Shown: piece by piece, positions 35,101-44,639 of the stretch
Layout of the letters: each line of letters starts with the position of its first letter
Numbering within the stretch: the stretch's first letter is position 1
Origin: Ctenosaura bakeri
Lineage: Eukaryota; Chordata; Lepidosauria; Squamata; Iguanidae
Length of the DNA: 64,000 bases
Direction of reading: 5' to 3'
NCBI GenBank assembly: GCA_948474755.1
Contig: CAOLHI010000413.1
Span: 124,001 to 188,000, forward strand
Program-made: the position numbers and the translations under genes
Notes under the pieces: model-generated
What the model saw: the letters and a program-made list of their open reading frames with translations, nothing else
Told to the model about the DNA's origin: nothing
The model's database searches: none

Positions 35101-38100
35101 AATGAGGCAGCAGATTCCACTGCCGGACAGCCCTGACTGTCAGGAAGTTCTTCCTGAGGTTCAGGTGGAATCTCCTTTCCTGCAGCTTGAATCCATTGCT
35201 CCTTGTCCTGGTCTCTGGAGCAGCAGAAAACAAGTCCCCTCCTTCCTCTACGTGGCATCCCTTCAAATATTTAAACATGGCTATCATGTCCCCTCTTAAC
35301 CTCCTCTTCTGCAGACATACCCAGCTCTCTAAGTCTATCCTCATAGGGCATGGCTTCCAGGCCTCTCACCATTTTGGTCGCCCTCCTCTGGACTTGTTCC
35401 AGCTTGTCAATATCCTTCTTGAATTGGGGTGCCCAGAACTGGACACAGTATTCAAGATGGGGTCTAACCAAAGCAGAGTAGAGTGGTACCAGTACCTCCC
35501 TCGATCTAGACACCATACTCCTATTGATGCAGCCGAGAATTGCATTGGCTTTCTTGGCTGCCGCATCACACTGCTGACTCATGTTCAGCTTGTGGTCTAT
35601 GAAGACTCCTAGATCACTTTCACACGTACTGCTATCCAGCCACGTGTCCCCCATCCTATATTTGTGGATTCCATTATTTCTGCCTAAGTGTAGGACCTTA
35701 CAATTTCTCTCTGTTGAATTTCATTTTGTTCGCCCGGGCCCAGCTCTCCAATCTATCCAGGTCATTTTGAATTTTGATCCTGTCCTCTGGTGTATTAGCA
35801 ACCCCTCCCAATTTGGTGTCATCTGCAAATTTGATCAGCATGCCCTCTATTCCTTCATCCAAGTCATTGTACATAGCCATGTACAAAGAAAACTGCAGAT
35901 AGGTATGAGAGAGGGGCAAATTGCCATATGTTTAAAAATAATTAAATTACTTTAACGTGTCATCTGAGAAGCAGGAAAAAATAAGCTGAAAGTAAAAACC
36001 GGAGTTTTCGGAGTAACAAAAGCAAGTATGGGGCTTCCTGCATGACACTGTTATAGTGCTATGATTCCACTTCCAACATCCTATGGAATTCTGGGGTTTG
36101 CAGTTTAGGGAGGAGTGTTTAGAATTCTCTGCCAGGGAATTTCCTGAGGCTTTGGCCTCGAGAAACTACAAACCCCAGAATTCCACTGGATGTTGACAGT
36201 GGAATAATAGCAGTGTAATAGTGTAGGGCGGAAATGTCTTTTGTTTAAGGGACCAAATCAGTCTGATATCGTCAGAGTATGAAGGACTAACAACGTACTC
36301 ATATATTTACATTAATCTTCAAAACACTAAAAGCATTTGACTGTTAACTTTGTCTCCGGTAGCCATAGGGATTGGCATTCTCTAATACTGCAGGCTCCCT
36401 TATATAAAATTCTCATACTGCGGTAAGGAAGAGCTTGTTTTAAAAAGCATCTTGCTCAGTCCCAAGACCAAGACATACTCCTCAGAAAATTTGAGTTGTA
36501 CTGCTCAGTTTCTTCTAGTTTTCCTGTTAGCGAACTTGGGGGAAAAATGGAATAGAAATCATTTTCTGTATTTTGCTATTTCCTTTGAATATATTGGATT
36601 TTCTGTTATTAGTTTTTTTGTGGTTCATGTTTTTAACTGGTTTTACATTTTTTGATAGTTTAATTGCTTTTAAACTTTTGCATTATGTGAATTCTTAACT
36701 GTGTTTTAAAAAATCTGTTGCCTCTCCTAAGTGAAGCATGGTGAAGTAATCGTTCCCATGCTTCCTAGAGAACATGGGAATATCAGTAATTACAAATAAT
36801 TGAGCGTCCTTAAAATGGCCTTGAGGTTTTGAGTAGTAAAAGATCTAATGATGTAATAATCTGTGGTTATGATTATTAGTAATTCTGCTAAGTTGAATGT
36901 ATTCAGATCTGTATCAGTGGAAAAAGACATGCAATATTGATTTTTTTTTTCATTACAGTTGGTATCAGAGGAGAGGTTACAGTTCCTTTGTATGTTACAA
37001 AGTAGTTAGAATGTGTAGCAATGGGCTGTGTTATTATGTTTTACTTTTAAGTTTAGTTTCAGTTCTAGTTATATACATATATTTTTGTATGGCTTGTTTC
37101 TTTTCTTGTTTTTTCTTGTTCTGTGGATTGGTTTGTTTGTATTCTCTACTAAAAATCAATAAATCTCAAAAATAATGGCCCTGGGAGCCACGTGCAGCCC
37201 ACACTTTGCCCTTCTCTGCCTTAAGCCCCTGGACCAACTGGTAGAATGTCCTCATTTCTGGTTGTGCTGGGGCATTACAGGGTCGCTTGCCACTGGGAGC
37301 ACTTTCTCGCTCAGGATGCTGGCATTTGAGATGGGGACAGCTCTTGGGTGACAGTTGTCTGGTCCTGCTGTATCAGGCTGTGGATATAAATAAAAAATCC
37401 AGGTAACCTCATGTTCCTTGTACAAGCGGCTGGCTTTTTAAAAAATGCAACACCCAGCGATCTTTCATACAAACCCCTCCCCGCATGACCATGTGGAAAG
37501 AGTGCTCGTTGCTTGAAAAAAAACGTGTTTGTGCAAAAGCATTTCTGTGTGAAGTAATTTCCTGAAACATTTCAGGTTTCTGAATGAAAAAATGCATTCA
37601 ATTCTTGCTGATGTGTTATTCCTCTCAGCCAGGTTTCCTGAATGGCAGGAAACACATTTTTCACCCAGGAAGCAAAGAAGGGTGAATACTCCTTCCACTC
37701 CTAGTTGCTGACTTGCCTCTTTTGTTGGGCCTCCCTCAAGTTGGTACCATGATAGTGCTGTTGACCACTGGGTTATGAATGCCTTCTCTTGGCACGGTTG
37801 CTCTGTATGTTTCAGATGTGGGCACTTGTGCCACTTGTTGACTTAGGTGCTTAGTCGTTCAGAGAGTGGTGCTGGAGCTGAGTGTTTTGGTGGGCTTCAG
37901 GTCCAGCACCAGATCAAGTTCTCTGTTGACACTGTTGTTCTGGGCCATCAAGTCTGCCCTAGGGTTTTCTTGGCCAGATTTGTTCAGAGGGAGTTTGCCT
38001 TTGCCTTCCCCGGAAGCTGAGAGAGAGTGCAGATTGGTCAAGATCACCCAGGGGAGTCCCCATGGCTTAACCAGGATTCAAATCCTGGTCTCTCAGAGCC

Positions 38101-38752
38101 TCAGTCCAACCCTCAAACCAGTACACCGTGTTGCATCTCAGGTTCTCTAGGTCTGTGCAAGAGTTAGCTTTCAAGGAGGGACATGAATAAAGGGAGAGGT
38201 GGAGCCTGGGTCTCCTTCCTGTCTGCCTGTTTGTGGGTGAGAAGTGTCCCCAACATCTGCATTTGAGTTCTAGTTACTGATTGCATGGCAGTTGAATGTC
38301 ACCAGCTGACACCCTGAGGTTCATCTGTCATCTGGAATTTTCCTCCAGCTTTTCAGAGTCTTTTGGTATTTTGATAGGCTGGTTATTTTGCTTTTGGCAA
38401 TGGAGCCGTCCTTTCAAAAATGGGCCGTTAAATTTGCCCTCAAGGTAACATCAGCTGCTGCTGTTTCTTTTTCTCTTCAGGGATGCTGGAAGATGGGAAA
38501 AAGTTTGACTCTTCTCGAGACAGGAACAAGCCATTCAAATTTGTGATGGGCAAGCAGGAGGTCATTCGTGGCTGGGAAGAAGGGGTTGCCCAGGTGAGTG
38601 GAGGCTTGTTCAGGTGGGTTCCAGTCAGCAGTCACACAACTGTCAGTGCTGAGTTGATGCACTTTCTTCCACTGTGGAAGTACAGGGCTTCTCCCACCTT
38701 CTGAGGTCTGTGCATCAAACAGAAAGACTGGCAAGTCAATGTTGTGGGTTGA

Positions 38753-38811
<59 letters not shown>

Positions 38812-39928
38812 TCGGCTAGTTGGTGTGTTTGCATCGTGATGACTCAGATAACTTGCTGGATTTTATCCTGAAAGTGCAACTTTTATGTGTCTAGAGGAAT
38901 TGAGGTGGTGTGAGTCACCCACCTTGCTTGCTGTTTTGAAGGCAGGTCACAGTGGGTGCTGGTTTATTTTTGTTCGTAGTGCTTTGTGTCCTGCTGTAGC
39001 TCTGTGTAGATCAACGTATCCTGTTAACAACCTCATGGTCTAAGAGCGGGGGGATTTGGAGCAGAGGTACATTGGATGTTATCTCTAGGTCTCCATTATT
39101 GGCAATGGCTGATATAAGAATTGTTCACAGGTTTGGCTGCAAGCAAACCAAGCAAAACAGCAATGCCTTCTGGGTTAAAAACTGTCTTACACTCGTTGTT
39201 GGAATGTGATGGACAGGTGGGTGGGGTAAGGGCAGCTCGCACGGGAGTCCCTGAGACTCTCAATTTTTGTAATTCCCCTCCCAGTGAGTTTGGACCTACA
39301 GGGCTCCTAAACCCCCTCTAGAGGTTGTGGAGGACAGTTCTGTCATCTCCCTCCCCTGGGCCATTCTAGTTCCAGGAGAGCCCTTTATTTCCATCAGGAA
39401 GTAACCTGGAAATTGACTTCTGGGTTACTTCCTGTTAGAACAAAAGGTCTCACCTGGGTCTGAAACAGCTTAGAGAAAGCAAAAAACAATGGCAGAGTTG
39501 GGGCTGTTGAACTGCATTTGGGGCTGAAAATATTTTCAGGGGTGCATCAGGGTGTTTGCCATCCCAGATTCCTGGGGGAAGAGCAGATGCAGCTCCCTGG
39601 ATCTCTAACAGTTGCCGCCCCCTGAATCTCTAACAGTTGCCCTTAGCCACAGGAGGGAAACCTTGAGATAACTGGCAGTTGTGTGTGTCTCCATTTGCCC
39701 TGTGGGCTTTGCTGCTTCCATGCTGGTCACGGCAACCTTTAGGGATGTCACCTCAAACAAGGACGTATCTTTTCTGATTGTCTGCTGTTTCCTTTGTAGA
39801 TGAGCGTTGGCCAGCGAGCCAAGATGATAATCTCACCAGACTATGCCTACGGTTCTACTGGCCACCCGGGAATCATCCCGCCCAACGCCACTCTAATTTT
39901 TGACGTGGAGCTTATAAAATTGGAATGA
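11110..39928 (+). CDS. FKBP1A: FKBP1A, peptidyl-prolyl cis-trans isomerase FKBP12 (spliced, 4 coding exons)
   Basis: FKBP12 is a cytosolic prolyl isomerase. It binds FK506 and rapamycin, stabilises ryanodine receptors and restrains TGF-beta type I receptors. Joining 11110-11146, 11750-11797, 38481-38593 and 39800-39928 gives exactly 108 codons plus TGA, the family's usual length. The single FKBP domain fills the protein. Pocket residues are all present (counting Met as 1): Y27, F37, D38, R43, F47, E55, V56, I57, W60, Y83, H88, I91, I92, F100. W60 distinguishes it from FKBP1B, which has Phe there. Differences from human, from memory, are few and mostly conservative (Q4R, S9A, A85S, H95N, V99I, L105I). 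Introns 1 and 2 are phase 1 and intron 3 is phase 0. All introns are GT-AG. Nothing suggests a pseudogene: introns, promoter and poly(A) signal are intact. Confidence 0.98.
11173..11645 (+). repeat. C-rich minisatellite in intron 1 (27 units)
   Basis: Twenty-seven head-to-tail units fill most of the 603-bp intron 1. Twenty-two are 18-mers (GCCCCCCACCYTRCCTCA) and five are short units of 15-16 bases (GCCCCCCTTACCTCA type). Counted unit lengths sum exactly to 473. The pair 'CCTTACCTCA unit then short unit' recurs three times, so higher-order copying has occurred. Each unit ends in a pyrimidine run followed by CAG across the boundary, which resembles a 3' splice site. The long proline-rich open frames here are a by-product of the repeat. 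Confidence 0.95.
11750..11797 (+). CDS. FKBP1A: FKBP1A coding exon 2
   Basis: The acceptor is 'cacccccgcag' before 11750. The exon encodes the end of G13, then [15 protein letters not shown] and the first base of G29. The donor is G|GTGAGT at 11798. The 48-base size and phase 1/1 borders agree with vertebrate FKBP1A. Confidence 0.96.
12256..12485 (+). mobile_element. MIR/L2-tail-like SINE
   Basis: 'gagttcgatcctgcc' resembles a tRNA B box, and 'ggtcggtaaaatgagtaccc' is a core common to CORE/MIR-type SINEs. It ends 'gatacaaataaataaataa', like L2-mobilised SINEs in Anolis. The exact subfamily was not determined. Confidence 0.6.
13306..13440 (-). mobile_element. Sauria-type SINE (partial)
   Basis: The reverse strand reads from the tRNA-like head ('gagtggtttgactgctgg') to the tail ('gtcagaaacaacttgaaggca'). 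The middle is shortened. Confidence 0.7.
13498..13710 (+). mobile_element. Sauria-type SINE
   Basis: tRNA-like head, body 'gactttgggcaaattgtactc', then 'cttgccaggaaaaccctgtg' and the Bov-B-like tail 'gaaggcacacaagaacaac'. It lies 60 bases from an oppositely oriented SINE, so the intron RNA can form a long foldback. Confidence 0.8.
15587..15757 (-). mobile_element. Sauria-type SINE
   Basis: Reverse strand: 'gagagccagcgtagtgcagtg' is the head and 'cataaatgacttgaaggca' the tail. It lies in intron 2, antisense to FKBP1A, and is moderately decayed. Confidence 0.7.
17571..17665. mobile_element. Short palindromic hAT-type MITE
   Basis: 'ccagatgttggactgcagtt' on the left and the complement-like 'gatgggggttgtggtc' on the right surround a centre with 'ttggctgtgctgg'. 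This layout is typical of short hAT MITEs of amniotes. Confidence 0.5.
18064..18434 (-). mobile_element. CR1 LINE 3' end (old)
   Basis: The left edge 'catagaatcttacagttgg' is the CR1 3' UTR. The reverse strand further right matches the FKYL and LGMFSL-coding regions with many changes. Frames are broken. This is the only sizeable CR1 between 12.5 and 32 kb. Confidence 0.8.
19604..19720. repeat. Perfect 46-bp inverted repeat in FKBP1A intron 2
   Basis: The left arm at 19604-19649 is exactly complementary to the right arm at 19675-19720, with no mismatch over 46 bases and a 25-base spacer. It has no resemblance to the repeat families of this window. As RNA it would form a long hairpin. The left arm contains a pyrimidine tract ending CTGTAG. 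Confidence 0.95.
20646..20848 (+). mobile_element. Sauria-type SINE
   Basis: The head 'gagagccagtgtgtgcagtgg', the body 'cagccatggaaaccc' and the tail 'ggtcactgtaagtcagaaat' with 'acaataacaacaac' show a nearly full-length copy. Confidence 0.85.
21560..21970 (+). mobile_element. L2-type LINE fragment (ORF2 C-terminus)
   Basis: The translation contains LVQNAEAR near 21590 and [16 protein letters not shown] near 21870-21910. These match the L2 endings LVQNAAARL and RAFSVAAPRLWNSLPLEIR. Stops interrupt the upstream half. Confidence 0.7.
22250..22765 (+). mobile_element. CR1/L3-like LINE 3' end
   Basis: The part from 22530 ('tttcatggaggataagg') through 'gatggctgtat' to 'gctggactagatacatttt' follows the 3' UTR of the older CR1/L3 families in amniotes ('...gctggactagatgggcctttggtctgatcc'). 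Confidence 0.6.
22795..23096. mobile_element. Tigger-like (TcMar) MITE
   Basis: The left end CAGTGGGTCCTTGGTATC and the right end 'ggatatggagggatgaccg' (roughly complementary) fit Tigger ends. TA lies on both sides (22793-22794 and 23097-23098). The inner 'cccttatataaagtggcaaa' also agrees with Tigger-derived MITEs as I know them. Confidence 0.65.
24404..24515. mobile_element. hAT-type MITE
   Basis: 'ggattctcaacctttgctcctccag' on the left and 'ggaccagtggttgagaacc' on the right are inverted repeats that bound a 112-bp element. The ends resemble Charlie-type hAT MITEs. Confidence 0.6.
26185..26402 (-). mobile_element. Sauria-type SINE (diverged)
   Basis: On the reverse strand the body 'cagccatggaaagccactgg' and 'gtgaccttgggcaggtcaca' is well kept. 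The Bov-B-like tail on the left is degraded. Confidence 0.7.
28085..28175 (+). mobile_element. CR1/L3-like 3' end fragment
   Basis: 'gcaggatgctgggctaggtt' and 'cttggtctgaaccagcagg' match the terminal part of the family at 22250-22765. Confidence 0.45.
29285..29575 (+). mobile_element. Bov-B LINE 3' end
   Basis: Part of the frame reads [20 protein letters not shown] then LGKPGEKG, the Bov-B C-terminus. Frameshifts lead into 'gatcttgactttgcaagacc' and the tail 'ggtcactgtaagccaaagtg'. Confidence 0.8.
32297..33221. mobile_element. SPIN-like hAT with a different GC-rich cargo (third layer)
   Basis: The ends CAGTGGTTCTCAGCC...GGTTGAGAACCACTG are flanked by the perfect 8-bp duplication TCCTATGG (32289-32296 and 33222-33229), which has the central TA preferred by Buster-type hATs. 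The cargo differs from that in the copies at 2872 and 48206. It includes GGAGCCGGAGGTGGAGCCGG-like repeats (32505-32575), then a half MITE, then about 300 bp with 'gccgccgccatctttcc' (a YY1 box in reverse) near 32835. No transposase is encoded. Confidence 0.8.
32593..32669. mobile_element. Half of a GGCCATTT MITE inside the SPIN-like element (fourth layer)
   Basis: 'cctgcaaaccccaggattcc' to 'cagtctagtgcagaaatagcc' is the right half of the MITE. The left half is absent, so it was truncated or its left arm was replaced by cargo sequence. Confidence 0.75.
34624..34816 (+). mobile_element. Sauria-type SINE
   Basis: 'ggagccaacatggtcaagtgg' (head), 'cagctatggaaacccactgg' (body) and 'aacttggaaggtacacaac' (tail) are all present. 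The copy is complete but diverged. Confidence 0.75.
34941..35880 (-). mobile_element. CR1 LINE, 5'-truncated
   Basis: The reverse strand encodes, in order, FADDTKLGG (RT motif C), [54 protein letters not shown] and the C-terminal [10 protein letters not shown]. Single-base changes split the frame. The 3' end is at the left with ATTCTATG repeats (about 34941-34965, reversed). Confidence 0.92.
36036..36236. mobile_element. GGCCATTT-family MITE (diverged)
   Basis: A 200-bp palindrome with the arms 'tgctatgattccacttcc' and 'gttgacagtggaataatagc'. Its centre contains the longer module 'tttagggaggagtgtttag' also seen at 8294. The ends are mutated ('ggcttcctgcatgac'). Confidence 0.7.
37895..38140 (-). 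mobile_element. Sauria-type SINE
   Basis: On the reverse strand the head ('ggtgtactggtttgagggtt') and body ('agccatggggactcccctgg') are clear, with 'acaaatctggccaagaaaac' following. The tail is degraded. It ends 340 bases before FKBP1A exon 3. Confidence 0.7.
38481..38593 (+). CDS. FKBP1A: FKBP1A coding exon 3
   Basis: The acceptor is 'ttctcttcag' before 38481. The exon completes G29 and encodes residues 30-66, including F37, D38, R43, F47, E55, V56, I57 and W60 of the drug- and substrate-binding pocket. The donor is CAG|GTGAGT. The open frame read from the Met30 codon inside this exon (ATG at 38483) into the intron is not a separate gene. Confidence 0.97.
38753..38813 (+). repeat. (TTTC)n microsatellite in intron 3
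   Basis: About 15 tandem TTTC units, a pure pyrimidine tract, 160 bases after the exon 3 donor. The length is likely variable between individuals. Confidence 0.95.
38814..39799 (+). other. FKBP1A intron 3 remainder
   Basis: Intron 3 is 38594-39799. Apart from the microsatellite I see no repeat or other feature of note. The acceptor is 'gtttcctttgtag'. Confidence 0.6.
39800..39928 (+). CDS. FKBP1A: FKBP1A coding exon 4 (C-terminus and stop)
   Basis: Encodes residues 67-108: [18 protein letters not shown] through HPGIIPP and FDVELIKLE, then TGA at 39926-39928. Y83, H88, I91, I92 and F100 of the pocket lie here. The 3' UTR part of the exon probably ends at 39964, before GTAGGT. Confidence 0.97.
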   Translation: MSVGQRAKMIISPDYAYGSTGHPGIIPPNATLIFDVELIKLE

Positions 39929-41472
39929 CAAGAGGCATCTGTCCTCCCATTTCCCTGCTCTGGGGTAGGTGATGACTGTATTGAATGTCTGTCCTGCTGC
40001 TCACTGAGGGTGGAGAGGAAAAAGTGATACCTTCCAGTAGTTGAGAGTGTGAACTCCAGTGTAACAACGTCTCAATACTGCCAAAACCTAGCAGGGCGTA
40101 TATTGAAAGTGCAGCCCAAGTTCGTTTATCAAACTGGCATTAGAAGTGAGTATCTTACCATGAGGAGTGGTAGCAGGAGGTGGGGGAATGTCCTGCCAAA
40201 GCCAAAGTTGGCAGCTCAGTAAGGTTGTCTTGGCAACTAATGGGCACTCTGCCTCAATCAAGCGGTCTCCAAAGTGTTAGATCTTCTCCACCTCTCTGGA
40301 TCTTGGCACAGTTATCTTCCCAACCCTGCCATTGTGCTTTGCTCTCTGCTCTCCAGGACAAGACTCTGATGATAGTTCCCTTTTTGTCTTGACAGGTTTG
40401 GCACATGGAGAAATCCAGAAATCTTTGCTTCAAGATGAATGCACATGAATTTGTATGGAGCTTTCCCGGCTATCCACTACACACTTGGTGTAACCATCCA
40501 CCCTAATTTGAATGTTTTTTGGGTCACTTGGCTCTGCTTTTGATTCTCCTCCCTTGTTTTCCTGATTTTTTTTAAACTTTTTAAAAAAGCTATATGCTGT
40601 AAACCTCAGCTTTTTCATTTTTGGTCAAGGTCTTTAATCTTATTTTTTTTTTCTTTTTTGTTGGGTATTTTGGTGTAGAATTGAGTTGTGTATGATTGAG
40701 CATTACTAGTAAGTATACTGATTGGTTCACATTATATAGGAATAATTGCTTGAAGAAGGCAAAACTTCTTTTTTGATCCTTCTGTTTTGGAAATATCTAT
40801 TGTATTAAAACCAATTGTGCTGCTGCAAAGCCATACAAAGCAGTTTGAGGAGCTGTGGAGGGCTGAATCATCCGGAAAGCCACGTAGTCATAGGAGTTGA
40901 TATGGTTCTCTGCCTGAAATTTGGGGCTGTGAGGGACACTCCCCTCTCCCCGTGCCCTTCTTACTACCATCCTTGGGGAAGGGTCAGTTTTCACAGTGAC
41001 TTAGTACTAACCTGGTTACTCTAGGGGTCTTTTCCTGCCCGCCTGGCATCAACCTCTTTTTTCCCCCCTGCCAGTATTGTGGTGTATGGCGTTTTCTACT
41101 GGATTTTCAGGAAATTTTTAACTTTTAGCAGTCTGAATTCCACAACTAGCTAAATTCAAGAACTTTTGAAGGTGCTGTTTTACCATGGGGGTGAGGGGAT
41201 GAATCCATGTCACCTCCCTAGCCATCAGTGCGGATATTACTAGAGAGTTCTTTACGGAGATCTGATGCTGGTCATCGCAGCTTGCAACAGCCTCTTGTAC
41301 AATGCACCAACCCCCCCTTCTCCTGGTGTCATGCAGACCTGCCCCTCCCTTTCCCTGCGTAGTAAGTTTTCGTGAGAGAAATGCCGCTGCCACGTCCTCA
41401 ACCACCATCACCACGTAAACATATAGAGTTTTATTATCGCAATAAAAATGCTTTATGCTGGCTTTTCTCAAC
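39929..41472 (+). other. FKBP1A: FKBP1A 3' UTR with a probable intron (39965-40395)
   Basis: The UTR starts at 39929. A donor GGG|GTAGGT at 39965 and an acceptor 'gtcttgacag' ending 40395 fit the known extra 3' UTR exon of FKBP1A. The last exon, about 40396-41472, keeps words I recognise from mammalian FKBP1A 3' UTRs: 'gcacatgaat...tatggagctttcc', 'tgctgtaaacctca', 'gatgctggtcatcgcagctt' and 'gttttattatcgcaataaaa'. This supports real conservation in the UTR. Confidence 0.85.
41441..41472 (+). terminator. FKBP1A: FKBP1A poly(A) signal and cleavage region
   Basis: AATAAA at 41441-41446 is followed by 'gctttatgctggcttttctc', the same end as in mammalian FKBP1A, and by a GT-rich stretch ('ttgcgttggcttcttgtc'). 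Cleavage is expected within about 30 bases. Confidence 0.85.
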
Positions 41473-41474
41473 TT

Positions 41475-42084
41475 GCGTTGGCTTCTTGTCATTATTCATT
41501 CTACCTGCTATTCCGGGCTACTGGTGAGAGCACCTAGGATAATTGGTTTCTGTGGCTGCTGGCCCATGGTGGGCTAATATTTTGTTTCTTGTGTTGATCC
41601 TGTAGGAATATTTGGTGTCTATTTCAAGCAGAGCACAGTGTAGCCAGTGCAGTATGAACTTGTTGTAGAAAACAGGAAAAAATACTCAGGATACTCTTGT
41701 AGGGTTAAAAAAAAGGAGGAAGACTTACACTTATTGTTTCAGGAAATCCATCTTGGGATAGCAAGGGAAATAGACAAAAGAAAATTATCTAGATTTCAGT
41801 AGAAGATCCCCTAAAAGCTGGCTCTTGTATGGATGGAAGCCATCTTGAGGCAGGAGTTTCATGGATGCTTCCTTCTCAAAGGAAGACAAAGGACTAACTA
41901 ACTTTTTGGGAAAAGGGGAAACAACCTCTGCAGGCAAGGAGGAGACAAAAAGGCTTGAGCGCCTAGACCAAAAAAAGAAATGGAGGTGAAACAAAAGGGT
42001 AGAGAATTCTAGAGAATTCCCCCTTGCTAATCACTTTATATAGGCATTGATGCCTCTTTGCTTCCAACAGGACCTGCCTCTTGG
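41475..42084. other. Downstream flank of FKBP1A, nothing recognised
   Basis: No gene or clear repeat. The next host gene is not visible in this window. Confidence 0.4.
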
Positions 42085-42290
42085 GATCATAGAGTTGTCT
42101 TGCTTGAAGGGACACCAGCTAGCCACAGCTAGAGCATGCATGAGAGGTGACCAGCTAGGCTATGTAAAAACCTCCACTAAAGGAGAGGGCATCACCAGGT
42201 GAGACATTCTGGCAGCTCTCACTGGCTGGTAGTTCTTCCTAATGTTTTGTTGGAGTCTTGTACTTTTAATTCCTTCCATGATGAACTCAA
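42085..42290 (-). mobile_element. Old CR1-like 3' end
   Basis: 'gatcatagagttgtcttgc' on the left and 'aaaaacctccactaaaggag' followed by 'gtagttcttcctaatgtttt' match the reverse strand of CR1-type 3' ends, with large changes. Confidence 0.6.
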
Positions 42291-44477
42291 AGATGGCATA
42301 CCTCCAGTCACCAGGCAGTCTCCTCTCTGACCACATTTAGCGACCTCAGAAGTGATGTCCCAGCTTGCTGCTTGTGGTATGGGCAAGGCTGTGCTCTCTC
42401 AAGGTGGCCATCTTGTGCCAGTACATACTTCTGGTCTCCAACTCAGATACATCATCTGCTTTAAGTCTGATGGTGCTTACAGTAGACGTTTGATTTACAC
42501 TAGTCGAGGACAAGCAGGTTTTTTTTTCTCCCCAGCTTGTCAGGTATTTGCACCATAGTTGTGCTTTATTGGATACCATTTCTTGGAAATTTAGCTTGTG
42601 GCCTGGCACTGGTCCATAGATAACCACTTTGAGTAGCACTAGCTTACACTGTTCCTGACCCCTCTTTGCAGCTGTGTTGATCTAAGTGAAGTTTTCACAA
42701 GGCTGGAGAGAGTCAAGATGGAGTGGTTTGTTTGTTTGTTGAGGCTGTATTTGGTTTTTCTGTCTTGGGCACCATGGTGTCTTTTTGTTTGTCCTTCAGA
42801 TGTGTGTGTGTGTGTCCCTTCGGTCTAAGTAATGACAGTGTTGCTTCATACTACACAATGCAGTAGGCTTGATCCTACATTTTGTGTAGGTGGCTACACT
42901 ACTCAAGGAAAAGGGAAATGATGTACTTGGCTGGATCAAGTGAAAGTCCTGTCAAATCCAGCTTGCGACAGCAGTTGCCTGTAGGGGAAAACAAAATTTC
43001 TTGGAGGCTGTATGCCTCTTTCTTTCATAGTTGTGCCCTGGCAACTCTGCTTCAAAGATGCGTTGCCTCTGAAGCCAGAGATTTCATGATGCTCACTGTA
43101 GCTAATAACAGGTAACTCTGACAGGACACAGTTTCTTGAGATTCTTGCTTGACCACTACTGATTTCTTCAGTTTCTAATTAAGACAGAATCCTGAAAAAA
43201 ATCTCAAATTTTTGATTTTTTTTTTTAAAAACCCTAGCTTCTTGGGACATGAAATTTCTCATTAGAAAGTAGTATTCAAAGGGGTCTGTACCAGTGATTA
43301 ATAGTAGTTGGCCTTGGCTGAGATCCTGCATCATGCTAGTGTAGTGTAAATCAACACTGCGCGTGAGGGTTACGCTACACCATCCTCCTGCTAAATATGG
43401 ATATGCAGTCCCTGGTGTCACTGCTGCTGGCCTCAATTTTTAGTGAGGGATGCACAGGCACCATTTCTGCAATCCCAGGGGATAAAGTGGGACATTAAAG
43501 GTGCTGAAAAACAGTTTTGCACCATTCAAGAAGATGTGTCTGTGTGGCTGTAACCCAGCGGGTGTGAACATAGGGCCATTTTTAAGCCCATGAAAGATTA
43601 AAAAACAAAACAGGAAGTGATTTGTATGGCTGCCCCCTTTTGGAAAATGTTGCCCTGGGCCTAAAAATATGTCAGATGTCTTGTAGGAAGAACTTTTTGC
43701 AGGCGAAGGGGTGTGTGTATGTGTGGACCCTCAATTTCCTTGGAGGGCTCCTTATCTTCCAACTGTGCCCCCCTTTGATAGAGTTGTTTCCAGTCGATTC
43801 TGAGGTGCTACTGTGTTTGGGACTAACAAAAGAGGATTTAGGCCCATGGGGCAGTGTGGTTAAACTTGAGAACATTTCTTACACAACCACTAACTGAATA
43901 TACCTGTTGCACGGTCCTCCCAAAGAGTGCAACCCCGTGTAAATATGAGAACCTGGCTTGTTTATGGCACCAAGAGAATTCCAATCCCTGTCTCCTCTTG
44001 TCAGCTTTCTCTGGCCTTTTGGTTCCCCCTCCATCTTCCTTCCTCATGTCCAGGATGTCTGAGAGTTTGGGGCTTTGGAGAAGAAACAGGCTGATCAGGT
44101 TAGGTCTGCATGTGAGAAGGAAGGACGGCCATGAAGTTAACTTCTTTCTTTGTTTTGAAGCATAAAATCCAGATTTTCTCCTTCTGCCCAGAACAAGAGA
44201 GTCTGTACTTCTTGCAATTGATTCCACTCCTTCTTTGGAAGTGTCGGTGACAGATTGGCTTGCCTTCAGGGTCAGGTAATTGCATTATGGTAAATCCGTT
44301 AGACTGTCACCTTCCAGCTTGCCAGGTCCCATTAAGGATCAGTGTTGTGTCTCTTCAGTGCTCAGTATCTGCTAAGTACAGAGACTTCATCTCCCATCAG
44401 AAATGGCTGTGCTGCAGTTAGAAATGGATACTTACAAAGGTCTAGTTAAGTTGTGGGACAGATGTGGTCCTCTGGAA
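42291..44477. other. Intergenic, no gene recognised
   Basis: Open frames up to 129 codons occur (e.g. 43838-44227 on the minus strand), but none has a recognisable domain or splice context. A short (TG)n run lies near 42802-42814. Confidence 0.35.
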
Positions 44478-44639
44478 CAGTGCTACTCAAAACTCATGGT
44501 CCATGGGCTGATGCTGATCTGTGATAAATTTCTAGGAAAGAAAAAAAAAACCCTGTACAAATACAGCACTGGTTCTGGCAAAATGGAGGGGACCCCCCAG
44601 TGCCATTCCCCCCAATAGAAGATATGCTGAGAAGCACTG
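44478..44639. mobile_element. hAT-type MITE
   Basis: The ends CAGTGCTACTCAAA and TGCTGAGAAGCACTG are inverted repeats bounding 162 bp. The flanks share CTCTG. A second copy lies at 46962-47117 (shared 'gcacta/ggttctggcaaaatgg'-type interior). Confidence 0.65.

Larger units (their letters stand above)
11798..38480 (+). other. FKBP1A: FKBP1A intron 2 (26.7 kb)
   Basis: The intron begins GTGAGT and ends 'tttttctcttcag'. It holds the repeats listed separately. No recognisable gene or RNA was found in the remaining stretches: 12490-13300, 13715-15585, 15760-17570, 17670-18060, 18440-19600, 19725-20645, 20850-21555, 23100-24400, 24520-26180, 26405-28080, 28180-29280, 29580-32145, 33470-34620, 35885-36030 and 36240-37890. 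Small open frames in these parts have no recognisable domains. Around 36940-37170 a T-rich stretch ending 'caataaatctcaaaaataa' could be an L1 3' UTR, with weak support. Compared with the flanks, the part from 12.5 to 32 kb has almost no young insertions. Confidence 0.9.

Noticed and set aside
11110..39928. Identity as FKBP1B rather than FKBP1A
   Set aside because: W60 (FKBP1A) instead of Phe, the LEDGKKF loop, and the 3' UTR words match FKBP1A.
43838..44227. 129-codon minus-strand frame as a neighbouring gene
   Set aside because: No domain, no splice sites or conserved words recognised; probably chance.
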